Assembly (NCBI GenBank): GCA_040218415.1 | Contig: JAVJRN010000081.1 | Coordinates: forward strand, 248,001 to 312,000 | From: JAVJRN01 sp040218415 | GTDB lineage: Bacteria; Bacteroidota; Bacteroidia; Cytophagales; Cyclobacteriaceae | Direction: 5' to 3' | Length of the DNA stretch: 64,000 nt | In this document: positions 45,004-54,272 of the stretch, piece after piece | Position numbering within the stretch: position 1 is the stretch's first letter | How the letters are laid out: each line of letters opens with the position of its first letter | Notes under the pieces: generated by a model | Databases searched by the model: none | Seen by the model: only the letters and a program-made list of their open reading frames with translations | Told to the model about the DNA's origin: nothing | Made by a program: the position numbers and the translations under genes

Positions 45004-45037
45004 AGGGTTATCCGATCGTGGGTAACCCTTTTTTTTG
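45004..45037 (+). terminator. Terminator after the second PID-CTERM gene
   Basis: Stem AGGGTTATCC / GGGTAACCCT (10 bp with one wobble, loop GATCGT) followed by an eight-T run. Confidence 0.85.
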
Positions 45038-45119
45038 ATTTAGCCTTTATCAGTTTAAAGGTGAAATGGAAAATAGTAATTTTCGAAAATGATTTTTAAA
45101 AAAGTTAAAGATTAAAAAA

Positions 45120-46259
45120 GTGATTCTAGTACTCGCACTGATTATGGTTTCATTCCAAACCTACCCCGAAGTTATATCCCTCGATAAAAAACGATCGATC
45201 ATAAATGGTGAGGCTGCCCTCGATAGCTTACCTATAACCATATCACAGTTTACTTCCGTAAGGAGTGCTGGTGGAAAAAATGATTTCTACTCGGAAGGAG
45301 ACTATTGGTGGCCTGATCCAGCAAATCCAGATGGGCCATATATTCGTAAAGACGGAAATAGTAATCCAGAGAATTTCGTAGCGCACAGGTTGGCTTTGAT
45401 GCGCTTGTCAGAAATAGCCGGAGCTCTGGGAGCAGCCTATAAGTTTACAGATGATGAAAAGTATGCCAAAGCACTATTGGTTCATCTGAAGGCCTGGTTT
45501 GTGAATAATGACACCAAAATGAATCCTCATTTGCGCTATGCTCAGGCAATCATGGGCAAAGTGGAAGGTCGAGGAATAGGCATAATTGATACCATTCACT
45601 TGGTAGAGGTGATCATGGCCGTTCGAGCCATTATGAACTCCACATCTTGGAAAAGCGAAAATAATCAAGCAATAATTGACTGGTTTGAAGAATATCTCCA
45701 TTGGCTAACAAGTCATCCTTTCGGTGAAAAGGAAAAGTATAATGGTAACAACCATAGCACCACTTTTGCCCTTCAAGTAGCCGCATTGGCGATGATTACT
45801 GATAGTGAAGAAGTAGTCCATGAATATTCCAAATTTTATAAATCCTACATTCTACCCGAGCAAATGGACGATTTAGGCAGGTTTCCAAAAGAAATCAGTC
45901 GAACTAAACCTTATGCTTATTCTATGTTCAATCTAGATGCCATGGCCTCTTTAGTACAAATACTTACCCGTGCTGGGGTGGAAGGTCTTTATGAATTTGA
46001 GCTTAATGATGGCCGAAGCTTGGCAAAGGGTGTCAATTACCTTGCGCCATTTCTTGAAAACAAATCTGAATGGCCATACCAAAAAGATATTCAGTATTGG
46101 GAGGATCTACCTTGGCAGTCACCAGCGTTGTTATTTTCTGGGCTTGCCTTAGGTAGAAAAGATTGGATTCATACTTGGAAGAGACTTTCAACCAATAATG
46201 AAATCTATGAAATCAAAAGAAATACATTCGTAAGATATCCTGTCATTTGGATAGAATAG
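45120..46259 (+). CDS. Alginate-lyase-family polysaccharide lyase (PL38/PL5-like), exported
   Basis: 379 aa. YWWPDPANPDGPYIRKDG (~55-72), then an (alpha/alpha) toroid with HLRYAQAIMG (~138-147) and NNHSTTFALQVAAL (~207-220), carrying Asn/His residues typical of the alginate_lyase superfamily. It is expected to cleave a uronate-containing glycan by beta-elimination; exact substrate (alginate, glucuronan or other) is unknown. The start is odd: the GTG at 45120 begins mid signal peptide, and the frame is open upstream, encoding a basic FLKKLKIKK stretch without a start codon; an ATG at 45089 lies one frame off. Confidence 0.78.
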   Translation: MILVLALIMVSFQTYPEVISLDKKRSIINGEAALDSLPITISQFTSVRSAGGKNDFYSEGDYWWPDPANPDGPYIRKDGNSNPENFVAHRLALMRLSEIAGALGAAYKFTDDEKYAKALLVHLKAWFVNNDTKMNPHLRYAQAIMGKVEGRGIGIIDTIHLVEVIMAVRAIMNSTSWKSENNQAIIDWFEEYLHWLTSHPFGEKEKYNGNNHSTTFALQVAALAMITDSEEVVHEYSKFYKSYILPEQMDDLGRFPKEISRTKPYAYSMFNLDAMASLVQILTRAGVEGLYEFELNDGRSLAKGVNYLAPFLENKSEWPYQKDIQYWEDLPWQSPALLFSGLALGRKDWIHTWKRLSTNNEIYEIKRNTFVRYPVIWIE

Positions 46260-46346
46260 TGTTTCAGACCAACCATTCATAATCGAAACCCAACACGTTT
46301 AGTCGTTAACCAAATTATCTCCATTCGTGTAATTAGTCCATCGAAA

Positions 46347-49016
46347 TTACTGTTTCAAGATCTTTATAGAATGTGATTCAGAACCGCTAGCATAGTGTAG
46401 CAGATACAAGCCAGAAGCAAGTGTTTTTGCTGGATATATAGTGGTTTTTAGATTTTCAATTGTAGTGGTTATCGCTATCTCTTTTCCTTGAATATTGACA
46501 AGCCTCAAGTTTTGTAATCCTCCATCATTGTGTGTTATTACAATGTGTTCAATAAAAGGATTGGGATAAACCGCCACAGGAAGATTTCTGGAACTTTGTA
46601 ATACAGGACCTTCTACTATCACCATTATCGAGTCTGATACTGTACTGTTTCTATTGTCCCTAGCCTCACCTCTGATCCAGTATTGTCCACCTTGCATATT
46701 GAATAGTTCAGGGTCTTTGGATTGATCAAAACCCCAAGTATAAGGTAGGCTATTGTCCGCTCGAATAAACTCTTGATTGAGGTATAACTTGACTTCAGTG
46801 ATTGAACCATCTACGTCGGAGGCGCCAATATTCACTTTAACATTCGCTCCTTCTTCATAAGTAACACCATTTTCAGGGGTAGAGAAGGAAATTGAAGGCG
46901 GTCTGTTTGCCACAAAAGATGAAACAGCCAATGCTGATAGATCATCGTCATCGAAGGCAATAGCCTCTAGTTTATAATCCCCAGCGGCCAAATTGTACAG
47001 TGCAGGATGTTCCGTTTCAGATGTTCCCCAGATAAAAGGTGAGGTTGTTTTAGTACCAACTAATTGATCATTCATATAAAGATCAATTCTGCTAACTGTA
47101 CCGTCGGAATCTTCAGCGGAGACTTCTACTTCTACATGGTCTCCTTGTTCTATTATTTTGGTAGTAGCTGGTCTGATAAAAGAAATAGTTGGGGCTTGCC
47201 CGACTGTAAAAGTGATCTCGGCTTCACTGCTATTGTTGTCATTGTCAGTCACGATAGCTGTTAATTCATAGTCTCCAGCGGCTAGGTTAAATAGGAGTGG
47301 ATCCTCAGAGGAGGAAACGCCCCATTTGAAAGGCGCTGATTCAATCCGCCTCAACGCTACATCTCCTAATGTTAAATCTACGAAAGCCACGGTACCATCA
47401 GGATCAGATACGTCCACTTCCACGGTCAAAGATGATTCTTTTTCTAGATTCACACCCGCTTCAGGGCTCAAGAAGCTCACTTGAGGCATTGTAGCAATAT
47501 TTGAAAGTCTTAGGGATAGTTGCGCCTCGAAAAGCGAGCGAGGTTCCACCATGGTTGATGGCATTTGGTTGAGTCCTTCACCTTTAAAGGTTACTGAATT
47601 ATTGGATTGAAAACCAATGAAAAATGGTTCTGCATAGGTATTTCCAGTTCTGTTATTGACGGACCAAAAATCATAGGATTTATCTCCCGAGGATTGGTGT
47701 CTAAAGTTCCAGAAAACAAGATCTCTGGCATGATGTGGGTAGCTTTCATGAGGTCCTCCGTTTCGATCAAAAACGCCACCCTGCACATCATCAAGGAGTG
47801 TAGCATACGGCTGACCACTATGTGAGTCAACACTTTGGTCTTCTTGCATGGTACATCTGAGATAAACTGTATTCACACCCGAGTATCCTGTGCCGGGACC
47901 ATGAAATTGACCTGATTCATCTACACAATCTTTCACCAGCACTCCGTAGCTTCTTCTGGTCAAAAAAGAGGCATGCCCCATCTCGCCGGAAATCTTAATA
48001 TTTTCAATAGTTACACCAATGGATTGACGTACGTCTACTACTTCACTCCAGCCTCGAAATTCACAATTTCGCATCCAGCCATTTTTTACATATTCAAACT
48101 GCACAGCACTCCATCCATAGTCGTGAATGTCGTCTTTATGGTGTGAAAAAGTCTCCCCATAATTTTCCCAATTACTTGTAAACAGAATATCTTCAACACC
48201 AACATCTTCGATGGTTCCAAGATTCTTGATGCTGTATGGTGCGGATAATAAAGGCAAGTCAGTCTGTACTGGATTTTCGAAGGTGACTCGATTTCCGGAA
48301 ATGGATTTCACAATATGAGGCTCATAGACGGACATACCGCCAGAAGCACCGAATAACCTCGACCAATCGTTAGACAATTCTAATTCTCCGAAATGAGCCC
48401 TAGCGAAGGCCTCACTTTTATGACTAATGTGTATTGTCTGTCCAACACTAAGTGTGGATGGATCTTCCACTGTCACATTAAAATCTCCTTTGGTGACGGC
48501 CTCTGTAATCACCGTAAGATTATCAGTATTGGTAGTTTCAGGAGCCAAATGAAATTGCCAATGACCATTGACTGCTCGATATTTGTCCATGAATATTTCT
48601 GTACCGCCTTCACCACTTCCACTTCCTTTGAGGACGATGTTGCTGCGGACTATTTTTAGGAATTTGGCCGCATCATTATCACTACTTACTTTAAATCTTC
48701 CAGGAGGGAAGAAGACAACTGCAGGGGCACTGCTTGCTTCCGCTGCGATTATCGCTGCTTGTATTCCAGCATCATCATAATCATCATCATTTGCTATAGC
48801 TCCGTAGGATGTAACATCAAACTTCGTCCAGTTTGATATATCGGGAATCGACTCCTCAGAAAATTTATAGCCAGCATATGAGAAATCAAGCAGCTCCGAT
48901 TGGGTATCGCTAGATTGCGCATCTAGATAATTTTGCCATATATCAGGGGTTTGAGCCGCAGCTGATAGTGTGGTAGTGAGGAATATGACAATAGGTATAT
49001 ATTTAAATTTTCTCAT
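46347..49016 (-). CDS. DUF4955/pectate-lyase-like beta-helix protein with Ig-like domains and T9SS tail
   Basis: 889 aa. Signal peptide (ends SAAAQ, ~22), segment LLDFSYAGYKFSEE then DVTSYGAIANDDDYDDAGIQAAI (~70-92), the start of a right-handed beta-helix lyase fold, with beta-helix coils to ~500. Three Ig-like repeats follow (~515-800, each with SFxxPE...DxDGxV), then a T9SS sorting domain (VYPNPFIEHIVITH). Probably a secreted uronate-polysaccharide lyase; catalysis is not proven. It overlaps the GH2 gene by 4 bp and is the last gene of the susCD operon. Confidence 0.78.
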   Translation of the reverse strand: MRKFKYIPIVIFLTTTLSAAAQTPDIWQNYLDAQSSDTQSELLDFSYAGYKFSEESIPDISNWTKFDVTSYGAIANDDDYDDAGIQAAIIAAEASSAPAVVFFPPGRFKVSSDNDAAKFLKIVRSNIVLKGSGSGEGGTEIFMDKYRAVNGHWQFHLAPETTNTDNLTVITEAVTKGDFNVTVEDPSTLSVGQTIHISHKSEAFARAHFGELELSNDWSRLFGASGGMSVYEPHIVKSISGNRVTFENPVQTDLPLLSAPYSIKNLGTIEDVGVEDILFTSNWENYGETFSHHKDDIHDYGWSAVQFEYVKNGWMRNCEFRGWSEVVDVRQSIGVTIENIKISGEMGHASFLTRRSYGVLVKDCVDESGQFHGPGTGYSGVNTVYLRCTMQEDQSVDSHSGQPYATLLDDVQGGVFDRNGGPHESYPHHARDLVFWNFRHQSSGDKSYDFWSVNNRTGNTYAEPFFIGFQSNNSVTFKGEGLNQMPSTMVEPRSLFEAQLSLRLSNIATMPQVSFLSPEAGVNLEKESSLTVEVDVSDPDGTVAFVDLTLGDVALRRIESAPFKWGVSSSEDPLLFNLAAGDYELTAIVTDNDNNSSEAEITFTVGQAPTISFIRPATTKIIEQGDHVEVEVSAEDSDGTVSRIDLYMNDQLVGTKTTSPFIWGTSETEHPALYNLAAGDYKLEAIAFDDDDLSALAVSSFVANRPPSISFSTPENGVTYEEGANVKVNIGASDVDGSITEVKLYLNQEFIRADNSLPYTWGFDQSKDPELFNMQGGQYWIRGEARDNRNSTVSDSIMVIVEGPVLQSSRNLPVAVYPNPFIEHIVITHNDGGLQNLRLVNIQGKEIAITTTIENLKTTIYPAKTLASGLYLLHYASGSESHSIKILKQ

Positions 49017-51427
49017 TTGTTCGTTGTTTTGTTGGTTTTCACTGGTGAAAACTCCAAGAAAGTCCCTTTAAAACTTTGATTCAATACAGTCATGATTACT
49101 GGCTTATCAGGATTTTCAGCCTCCACTATAATGGAAGCCTTTCCATTAGCCATTTTGATTGAAGAACTGCCCGTAGGTGTACCGAGGTTTTCTTGAAGTC
49201 GACCTCCGGCAAGGCATTGAAAATAGACGCGTTCCTCATATTCAAGGCATCTTAATCCATCTTTGTCAATGGCTGTAGCTGTGACTAGGTAATCTCCATT
49301 TGTAGTAGCCTCGTATGAAAGCACCAATTTTTCTGGAGCACCAGCTCTTTCAAAAGTATAATTTACGGACATAGCATCACGAGCAACTTCTTTGCCCTTT
49401 TTATCATAAGCGATGGCCAGAATTGGGTTTTCGCCAGAAGTAAAATTTACATTCCAGCTTAATCCACTTGCGGGAAATTTATTGATATCTCGTGTTTTTT
49501 TTCCTTGACTTTTCCCATTTAGAAAGAGCTCTACATTATCAGCGTTACTGAACACATTCAACTCTCTGGAAAGGCCTTCGGGTCCAGATCTTTCATTCCA
49601 TGTATGGGATTCTATATAAGCGAAAGGTTCCTTTGACCAGTAGCTTTTGAACACATAATAAGCATCCTTGGGATTGCCTTCTCTGTCTGTCAATCCTTTT
49701 TGATTCATATAAGGAATATCATTTTCCGGTCGGAGAGGAGTGGCAAAATCCTTAAAGGCCCACTGCGCATTCCCAGCGAATTTGTCGTGAGATTCTGTTA
49801 TTTTGAGGTGCCAGTCGAAAAGGTCTACGATATAATTTTCACTCCAATCTCCCACCTTCGCAATATTGTCAACCTCTACTTGGTTGATTGCCTCTTCCCA
49901 GCCATTAGGGTTTATAAAGCCATCACCAGTAATGGGTGTTTCTGTATGTCTGCCCACATGACTGCTCCCTCCATATTCCATATGCAGAAAATGCGGATAC
50001 TTTTCTATGTTTTTATCGATAGCTGTGGAATAATTTTCATAACTACCTGAGTACCAACCAGACCATATAGAAGGGCTGAAGACATCAATAATATCTGAGC
50101 CCGCATAGTATTTTCTTATAGATGTCAATCGATTTGGATCCAGTTTATGAGCGATATCGTTGAGTTCTTTTAGAAATTCATTGATGGCTGACTCATTATC
50201 TCCATTTTCAAAATCGGGTAACCAATAAATTTCATTTCCTAGGGACCAAAAGACAATGCTGGGATGATTATAGTTTTGTTCGATCATCTCGTTCAACATT
50301 CTCTTAGTGTTCGCTTTCCAGGTTTCATTTCCCACACCGCCACGACACCATGGTAGCTCATCCCATACGATTATGCCAAGTTCATCGCATGCTTTATATA
50401 TTTCTGGATCTTGGGGATAGTGGCCTAACCTTACAAAGTTGGCTCCCATTCCCTTGATAAGCTCCATGTCTTTTCTATGAAGGCTATTGGGCATTGCGGC
50501 ACCAAATTTTGCGTGTTCTTCATGTCTGTGTGTTCCTCTTAACAACAGTTTTCGTCCATTTAGATAAAAAGATCCGTAATCCTTGAATTCGAACCACCTC
50601 ATTCCAATGGAGGTTTGGTCAAGATCTGCGATTTCTTTGCCACTCATTAATTCCACTTTCACGGTGTATAAGTTCGGAGCATCTACGTCCCAGAGTAAGG
50701 GTTTAGAGGTTTTGAAGGCTACCTCGTGATTTTGCGTTTTTGATAAAATGATTGATTTGGAAGAGACTTCTTTTCCATTCGGATCGATGAGCGTTACTAC
50801 TGACTTATGGTTACTGTTTATAGGCCCAATAATATCTAAGTTGACCGTAGTGGTTGCGCTCTTTTTACTTATATCGGAGTTAGTCACTTTAATTTTATTG
50901 ATAAAAGTTTTATCTACTATTTTTAGCCAAACGTCTCTGGTTATTCCTCCATAAATGAAAAAATCGGATTTCTGAGAAGGTATTATCTCTCTGTCATATC
51001 CATTATCGACTCTAGCTAAAATTTCATTAGAACCAGAAGTGATGTGGGCAGTAATATCGATTTCAAAACCAATATATCCACCAATATGCTCACCGGCTTT
51101 TTTCCCATTCACATATATTTCCGAAGTAATATTTGCTCCTTCAAAATAGAGGATATATCGGTTTGATTCGCTTTTTGATGGAATCATCAAGGTCTTTTTG
51201 TACCAACTCGCGTCCCTTCTGTAGCCAGGAATGATATCAGTGGCATCTAAGCTATTCCACGAATGTGGGAGGTCTACATTTACCCAATCGTTGCTCAAGG
51301 AAGCTTCTTCTGGAAGATTGAAAGGTTGTTCGAGATACTTCCAATCTTTATTGAGGTTAATCACCTCCCTCTGACTGTAAGCTTGGAGGGTGAAAAATAT
51401 GCTAAGTAAAATTAAGATCTTTCTCAT
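49013..51427 (-). CDS. Glycoside hydrolase family 2 (beta-galactosidase/beta-glucuronidase type)
   Basis: 804 aa. Signal peptide (~1-18), sugar-binding jelly roll (DLPHSWNSLDATD, ~50), Ig-like domain, then a TIM barrel with LRGTHRHEEH (~293), acid/base Glu in WSLGNEIYW (~395) and nucleophile Glu in FLHMEYGGSS (~485). C-terminal Ig-like domains resemble the DUF4982 region. Periplasmic exo-acting enzyme. The operon partners GH88 and uronate genes favour a substrate linked to uronic acid. The specific sugar is undetermined. It is 18 bp after the GH88 gene. Confidence 0.9.
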   Translation of the reverse strand: MRKILILLSIFFTLQAYSQREVINLNKDWKYLEQPFNLPEEASLSNDWVNVDLPHSWNSLDATDIIPGYRRDASWYKKTLMIPSKSESNRYILYFEGANITSEIYVNGKKAGEHIGGYIGFEIDITAHITSGSNEILARVDNGYDREIIPSQKSDFFIYGGITRDVWLKIVDKTFINKIKVTNSDISKKSATTTVNLDIIGPINSNHKSVVTLIDPNGKEVSSKSIILSKTQNHEVAFKTSKPLLWDVDAPNLYTVKVELMSGKEIADLDQTSIGMRWFEFKDYGSFYLNGRKLLLRGTHRHEEHAKFGAAMPNSLHRKDMELIKGMGANFVRLGHYPQDPEIYKACDELGIIVWDELPWCRGGVGNETWKANTKRMLNEMIEQNYNHPSIVFWSLGNEIYWLPDFENGDNESAINEFLKELNDIAHKLDPNRLTSIRKYYAGSDIIDVFSPSIWSGWYSGSYENYSTAIDKNIEKYPHFLHMEYGGSSHVGRHTETPITGDGFINPNGWEEAINQVEVDNIAKVGDWSENYIVDLFDWHLKITESHDKFAGNAQWAFKDFATPLRPENDIPYMNQKGLTDREGNPKDAYYVFKSYWSKEPFAYIESHTWNERSGPEGLSRELNVFSNADNVELFLNGKSQGKKTRDINKFPASGLSWNVNFTSGENPILAIAYDKKGKEVARDAMSVNYTFERAGAPEKLVLSYEATTNGDYLVTATAIDKDGLRCLEYEERVYFQCLAGGRLQENLGTPTGSSSIKMANGKASIIVEAENPDKPVIMTVLNQSFKGTFLEFSPVKTNKTTNK

Positions 51428-51445
51428 TTTAATTTATTCGGAGAT

Positions 51446-52660
51446 TTAGAGTTTTACACCTTTGCGAAGTAGTGCCTCAAGAAAATAGTAATCTGCATAG
51501 CTCATAGGAACATCTACTTCATCATTCTTTGGCATGTTACCAGTACTGTGATTTAGAATGAATGGTACATTTTTGTTTTCATCCAACACATAGTCTTCGC
51601 TAGACAGTGTTTCCAGTATGAGGCTTGCTTGCTGCTCGTAATATTCATGTGATGTGCTTGAGTAAGTCGCTAGCTCCATTAGGGCTGATGCGATCACGGC
51701 AGCAGCAGAAGCGTCTCGTGGGGCATCAGGTATCTGTGGATCATCAAAATCCCAATAGGGTATTTTATCAGCGGATAAGCGGGGATGGTCTGTAATGAAA
51801 GCTGCTATGGCTTCTGCCTGTGCGAGATAACTTTCGTTTTGCGTATAGCGATAGGCCATTGTAAAACCATAAAGCCCCCAAGCTTGCCCTCTTGCCCAAG
51901 ATGATTCTGTATTTAAGCCTTGATGCGTGAGTTTATTGACTACTTCGCCTGTATTTGGATCATAATCGATCACATGGTAACTGCTGTTATTACTTCTAAA
52001 ATGGTTTTGCAAGGTGACGGAAGCGTGCGAATCTGCTATTCTGTAAAAGGAGCTATCACCAGAAAGTTTAGTAGCCTCGAACAATAACTCAAGGTTCATC
52101 ATGTTGTCAATGATCACTGGAAATGTCCATTTATTTTTTCCAAAATCCCAAGATTTGATTGCCCCAACATTCTCATTAAAACGCGTTGATAGGGTTTCTG
52201 CGGACTTAATTATAACGCTTGCGTATTCCTCATTATTTGTAAGTCTGTAGGCGTTACCTATGCTGCAGTAGACTTTGAAACCCATATCATGGGTTTTATC
52301 GTTGTATTGTTCTTTTTCAATATGAGGTAACCACGATTGAGCCTTATTCAAATATTGATCATTATCGGTTAACTGACTCAGAAATAGGAGGCTTCCCGGG
52401 TAAAAACCACTGGTCCAGTCTTTTGAGGGAACCTGTCTGACTTCTCCTGTTGGTTCCATACTTCTGGGAAATGCTTCCGCGCCTAATTTATAGTCGAGCA
52501 TATGAGGAAGCCTCTTTTTGACTAAGTCTAAAGACAATTTATTGCTTACCTCTTCTTGGGATGCATTTTCTGTATTCTGGTCTTCTTTAGCATTTTGACT
52601 ATCAGGGCTACATGAAAATAGTCCAACACTAAGTGCTACAAATATCCATCTTGGTTTCAT
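51446..52660 (-). CDS. Unsaturated glucuronyl hydrolase, GH88, lipoprotein
   Basis: Removes the 4,5-unsaturated uronic acid left by polysaccharide lyases. 404 aa with lipobox GLFSCSPD (Cys ~16); family blocks WTSGFYPGSLLFLSQL, a central NMMNLELLF, SSWARGQAWGLYGF and PYWDFDDPQIPDAPRDASAAA. The longer reading from 52693 is rejected: the ATG at 52660, one base after the susD stop, gives a proper lipoprotein signal. Its product feeds KduI and KduD after spontaneous opening to DKI. Confidence 0.92.
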   Translation of the reverse strand: MKPRWIFVALSVGLFSCSPDSQNAKEDQNTENASQEEVSNKLSLDLVKKRLPHMLDYKLGAEAFPRSMEPTGEVRQVPSKDWTSGFYPGSLLFLSQLTDNDQYLNKAQSWLPHIEKEQYNDKTHDMGFKVYCSIGNAYRLTNNEEYASVIIKSAETLSTRFNENVGAIKSWDFGKNKWTFPVIIDNMMNLELLFEATKLSGDSSFYRIADSHASVTLQNHFRSNNSSYHVIDYDPNTGEVVNKLTHQGLNTESSWARGQAWGLYGFTMAYRYTQNESYLAQAEAIAAFITDHPRLSADKIPYWDFDDPQIPDAPRDASAAAVIASALMELATYSSTSHEYYEQQASLILETLSSEDYVLDENKNVPFILNHSTGNMPKNDEVDVPMSYADYYFLEALLRKGVKL

Positions 52661-52661
52661 C

Positions 52662-54254
52662 TTAGTAGCCCGTATTTTGTTCAAGATTATCATTGAGATT
52701 CAAATCAAATTGCGGTTTTGGAAAGAGATAATCACGATTTTCGTCAAAATTAGTATTCGGTTCCAGGCCATTTGGCCCGAAGGCTACATTGCCTAGCTGT
52801 CGTCTTTTGATATCATACCATCTTCCAAACTCAAAGGCGAGTTCGTATCTTCTTTCCTCTAGCACGAAGTTTCTAAATGAATCTTGATTGTAATCGCTCA
52901 GAGAAATATTGGCAGGTATTGCACGATCATTGGATGGGTCGTCATCCAGTTCGCGTCTTGCTCTTATTCTTACTTCATTGATATAGTCGGCAGCCTCACT
53001 CGTAGGGCCATTATTGATTTCGTTGAGTGCTTCAGCGGCTATCAAAAGCACTTCTGCATAGCGCATTGCTGCATAGTTATGATCCGAATCTCGGCCATTC
53101 AAACTGGCATTGCCAAATGCCCTGTAATATTTGGCAATATGAGGTCTTGCAATACCCCGTGATGCTTGCCCCCAGTAGCGATAATGTGTAGATGTATCTC
53201 CCATGATGGTAACCGTATCAAAAGCAACGTCCTTTCGGTAATCACCATGTGGCCATTCTTCAAATACAGCCAGCGCAGGCACAGCTACACTCCAACCTTC
53301 TCCATTGGCAAATCGCTCATCTCCACGTGGACCAGTTACTGATGGGATATAATCTCTTGTATAATCTCCGAATCCTGACAAAGATGATTCGTCAAGGCCT
53401 CTGAAATCTATGGCGAAAACTAGTTCCTTGGCATTGTTGATATCATCGATCACCGTAGCGTCAAATAGGTTTTGATATTCTTCAGCCAAATCATACCCAA
53501 AAGTTCCCTTATTGTCGATCACATATTTCGCTTCATCGTATGCGTTTTGCCAGTTGCTAGGATCATTTTCACCGAGTGTGAGATAAACTGAAGCTAGATA
53601 AGCAGCGGCCGTCCCCTTACTTGGTCTTGATCTAAAGGCTTGCATGTCTGGCAGCCACTCTTTAGCATAAGTAAAATCCGCGATGATTCCATCGTAAATA
53701 CCTTCTACAGAAGTTTCTTCAATGGTGTAGGCTCTTGCAGGATCTTTGAAAGGGAAATTGATATAAGGAATTTTCCCAAAGAGGCGAACATAGTGGTAAT
53801 AAATGAACCCACGTATGAATCGACCTTCAGCGATAAGCGCATTTTTTGCTTCTAACTCGATATTTTCGAGGTTTTCTGCCCCTTCAATGGTATAATTCAC
53901 AGTAGCCAGCGCTTCAAATCCCTTGGGCCAGAGTTCAAGTATCATTCCATTGGTAGCGTCCATTTGAAATTCATCCACTTGAATACGAGCTGCTGTAGTT
54001 GTAGGATCGCCGATATCGGCCATATCTCCTCTCAGCAGAAGTGCTAATGTGAGCTTTCTACCCCATATTTCTTCTGAAGCTATGGCTGAGTAAGCCCCAT
54101 TTAATCCTGTTTCTACGTCAGTTCTGGTCTTAAAAAAGCCGTCTGGTGACAGTAAGCCTATTGGTTCTTCTTCTAGCGTATGACAAGCAGAAATACTGAT
54201 TAAGGCAATAAAACTGGCAATCATTATTTTTTTCGATAGTTTCATTTTGTTCAT
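52662..54254 (-). CDS. SusD/RagB-like glycan-binding lipoprotein
   Basis: 530 aa, lipobox ISISACHT (Cys ~23), EEEPIGLLSPDGFFKTRTDVE at the mature N-terminus, TPR-like helices, and a C-terminus with VLEERRYELAFEFGRWYDIKRR and the ending LEQNTGY typical of SusD. It follows susC by 18 bp and precedes GH88 by 1 bp. Surface receptor for the uronate-containing glycan (substrate inferred from the operon). Confidence 0.94.
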   Translation of the reverse strand: MNKMKLSKKIMIASFIALISISACHTLEEEPIGLLSPDGFFKTRTDVETGLNGAYSAIASEEIWGRKLTLALLLRGDMADIGDPTTTAARIQVDEFQMDATNGMILELWPKGFEALATVNYTIEGAENLENIELEAKNALIAEGRFIRGFIYYHYVRLFGKIPYINFPFKDPARAYTIEETSVEGIYDGIIADFTYAKEWLPDMQAFRSRPSKGTAAAYLASVYLTLGENDPSNWQNAYDEAKYVIDNKGTFGYDLAEEYQNLFDATVIDDINNAKELVFAIDFRGLDESSLSGFGDYTRDYIPSVTGPRGDERFANGEGWSVAVPALAVFEEWPHGDYRKDVAFDTVTIMGDTSTHYRYWGQASRGIARPHIAKYYRAFGNASLNGRDSDHNYAAMRYAEVLLIAAEALNEINNGPTSEAADYINEVRIRARRELDDDPSNDRAIPANISLSDYNQDSFRNFVLEERRYELAFEFGRWYDIKRRQLGNVAFGPNGLEPNTNFDENRDYLFPKPQFDLNLNDNLEQNTGY

Positions 54255-54272
54255 CTTTTTACTGGTGAATTT

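Noticed and set aside
52661..52693. Upstream start for the GH88 gene at 52693
   Set aside because: It would add 11 residues overlapping susD and place extra charged residues before a complete lipoprotein signal peptide.
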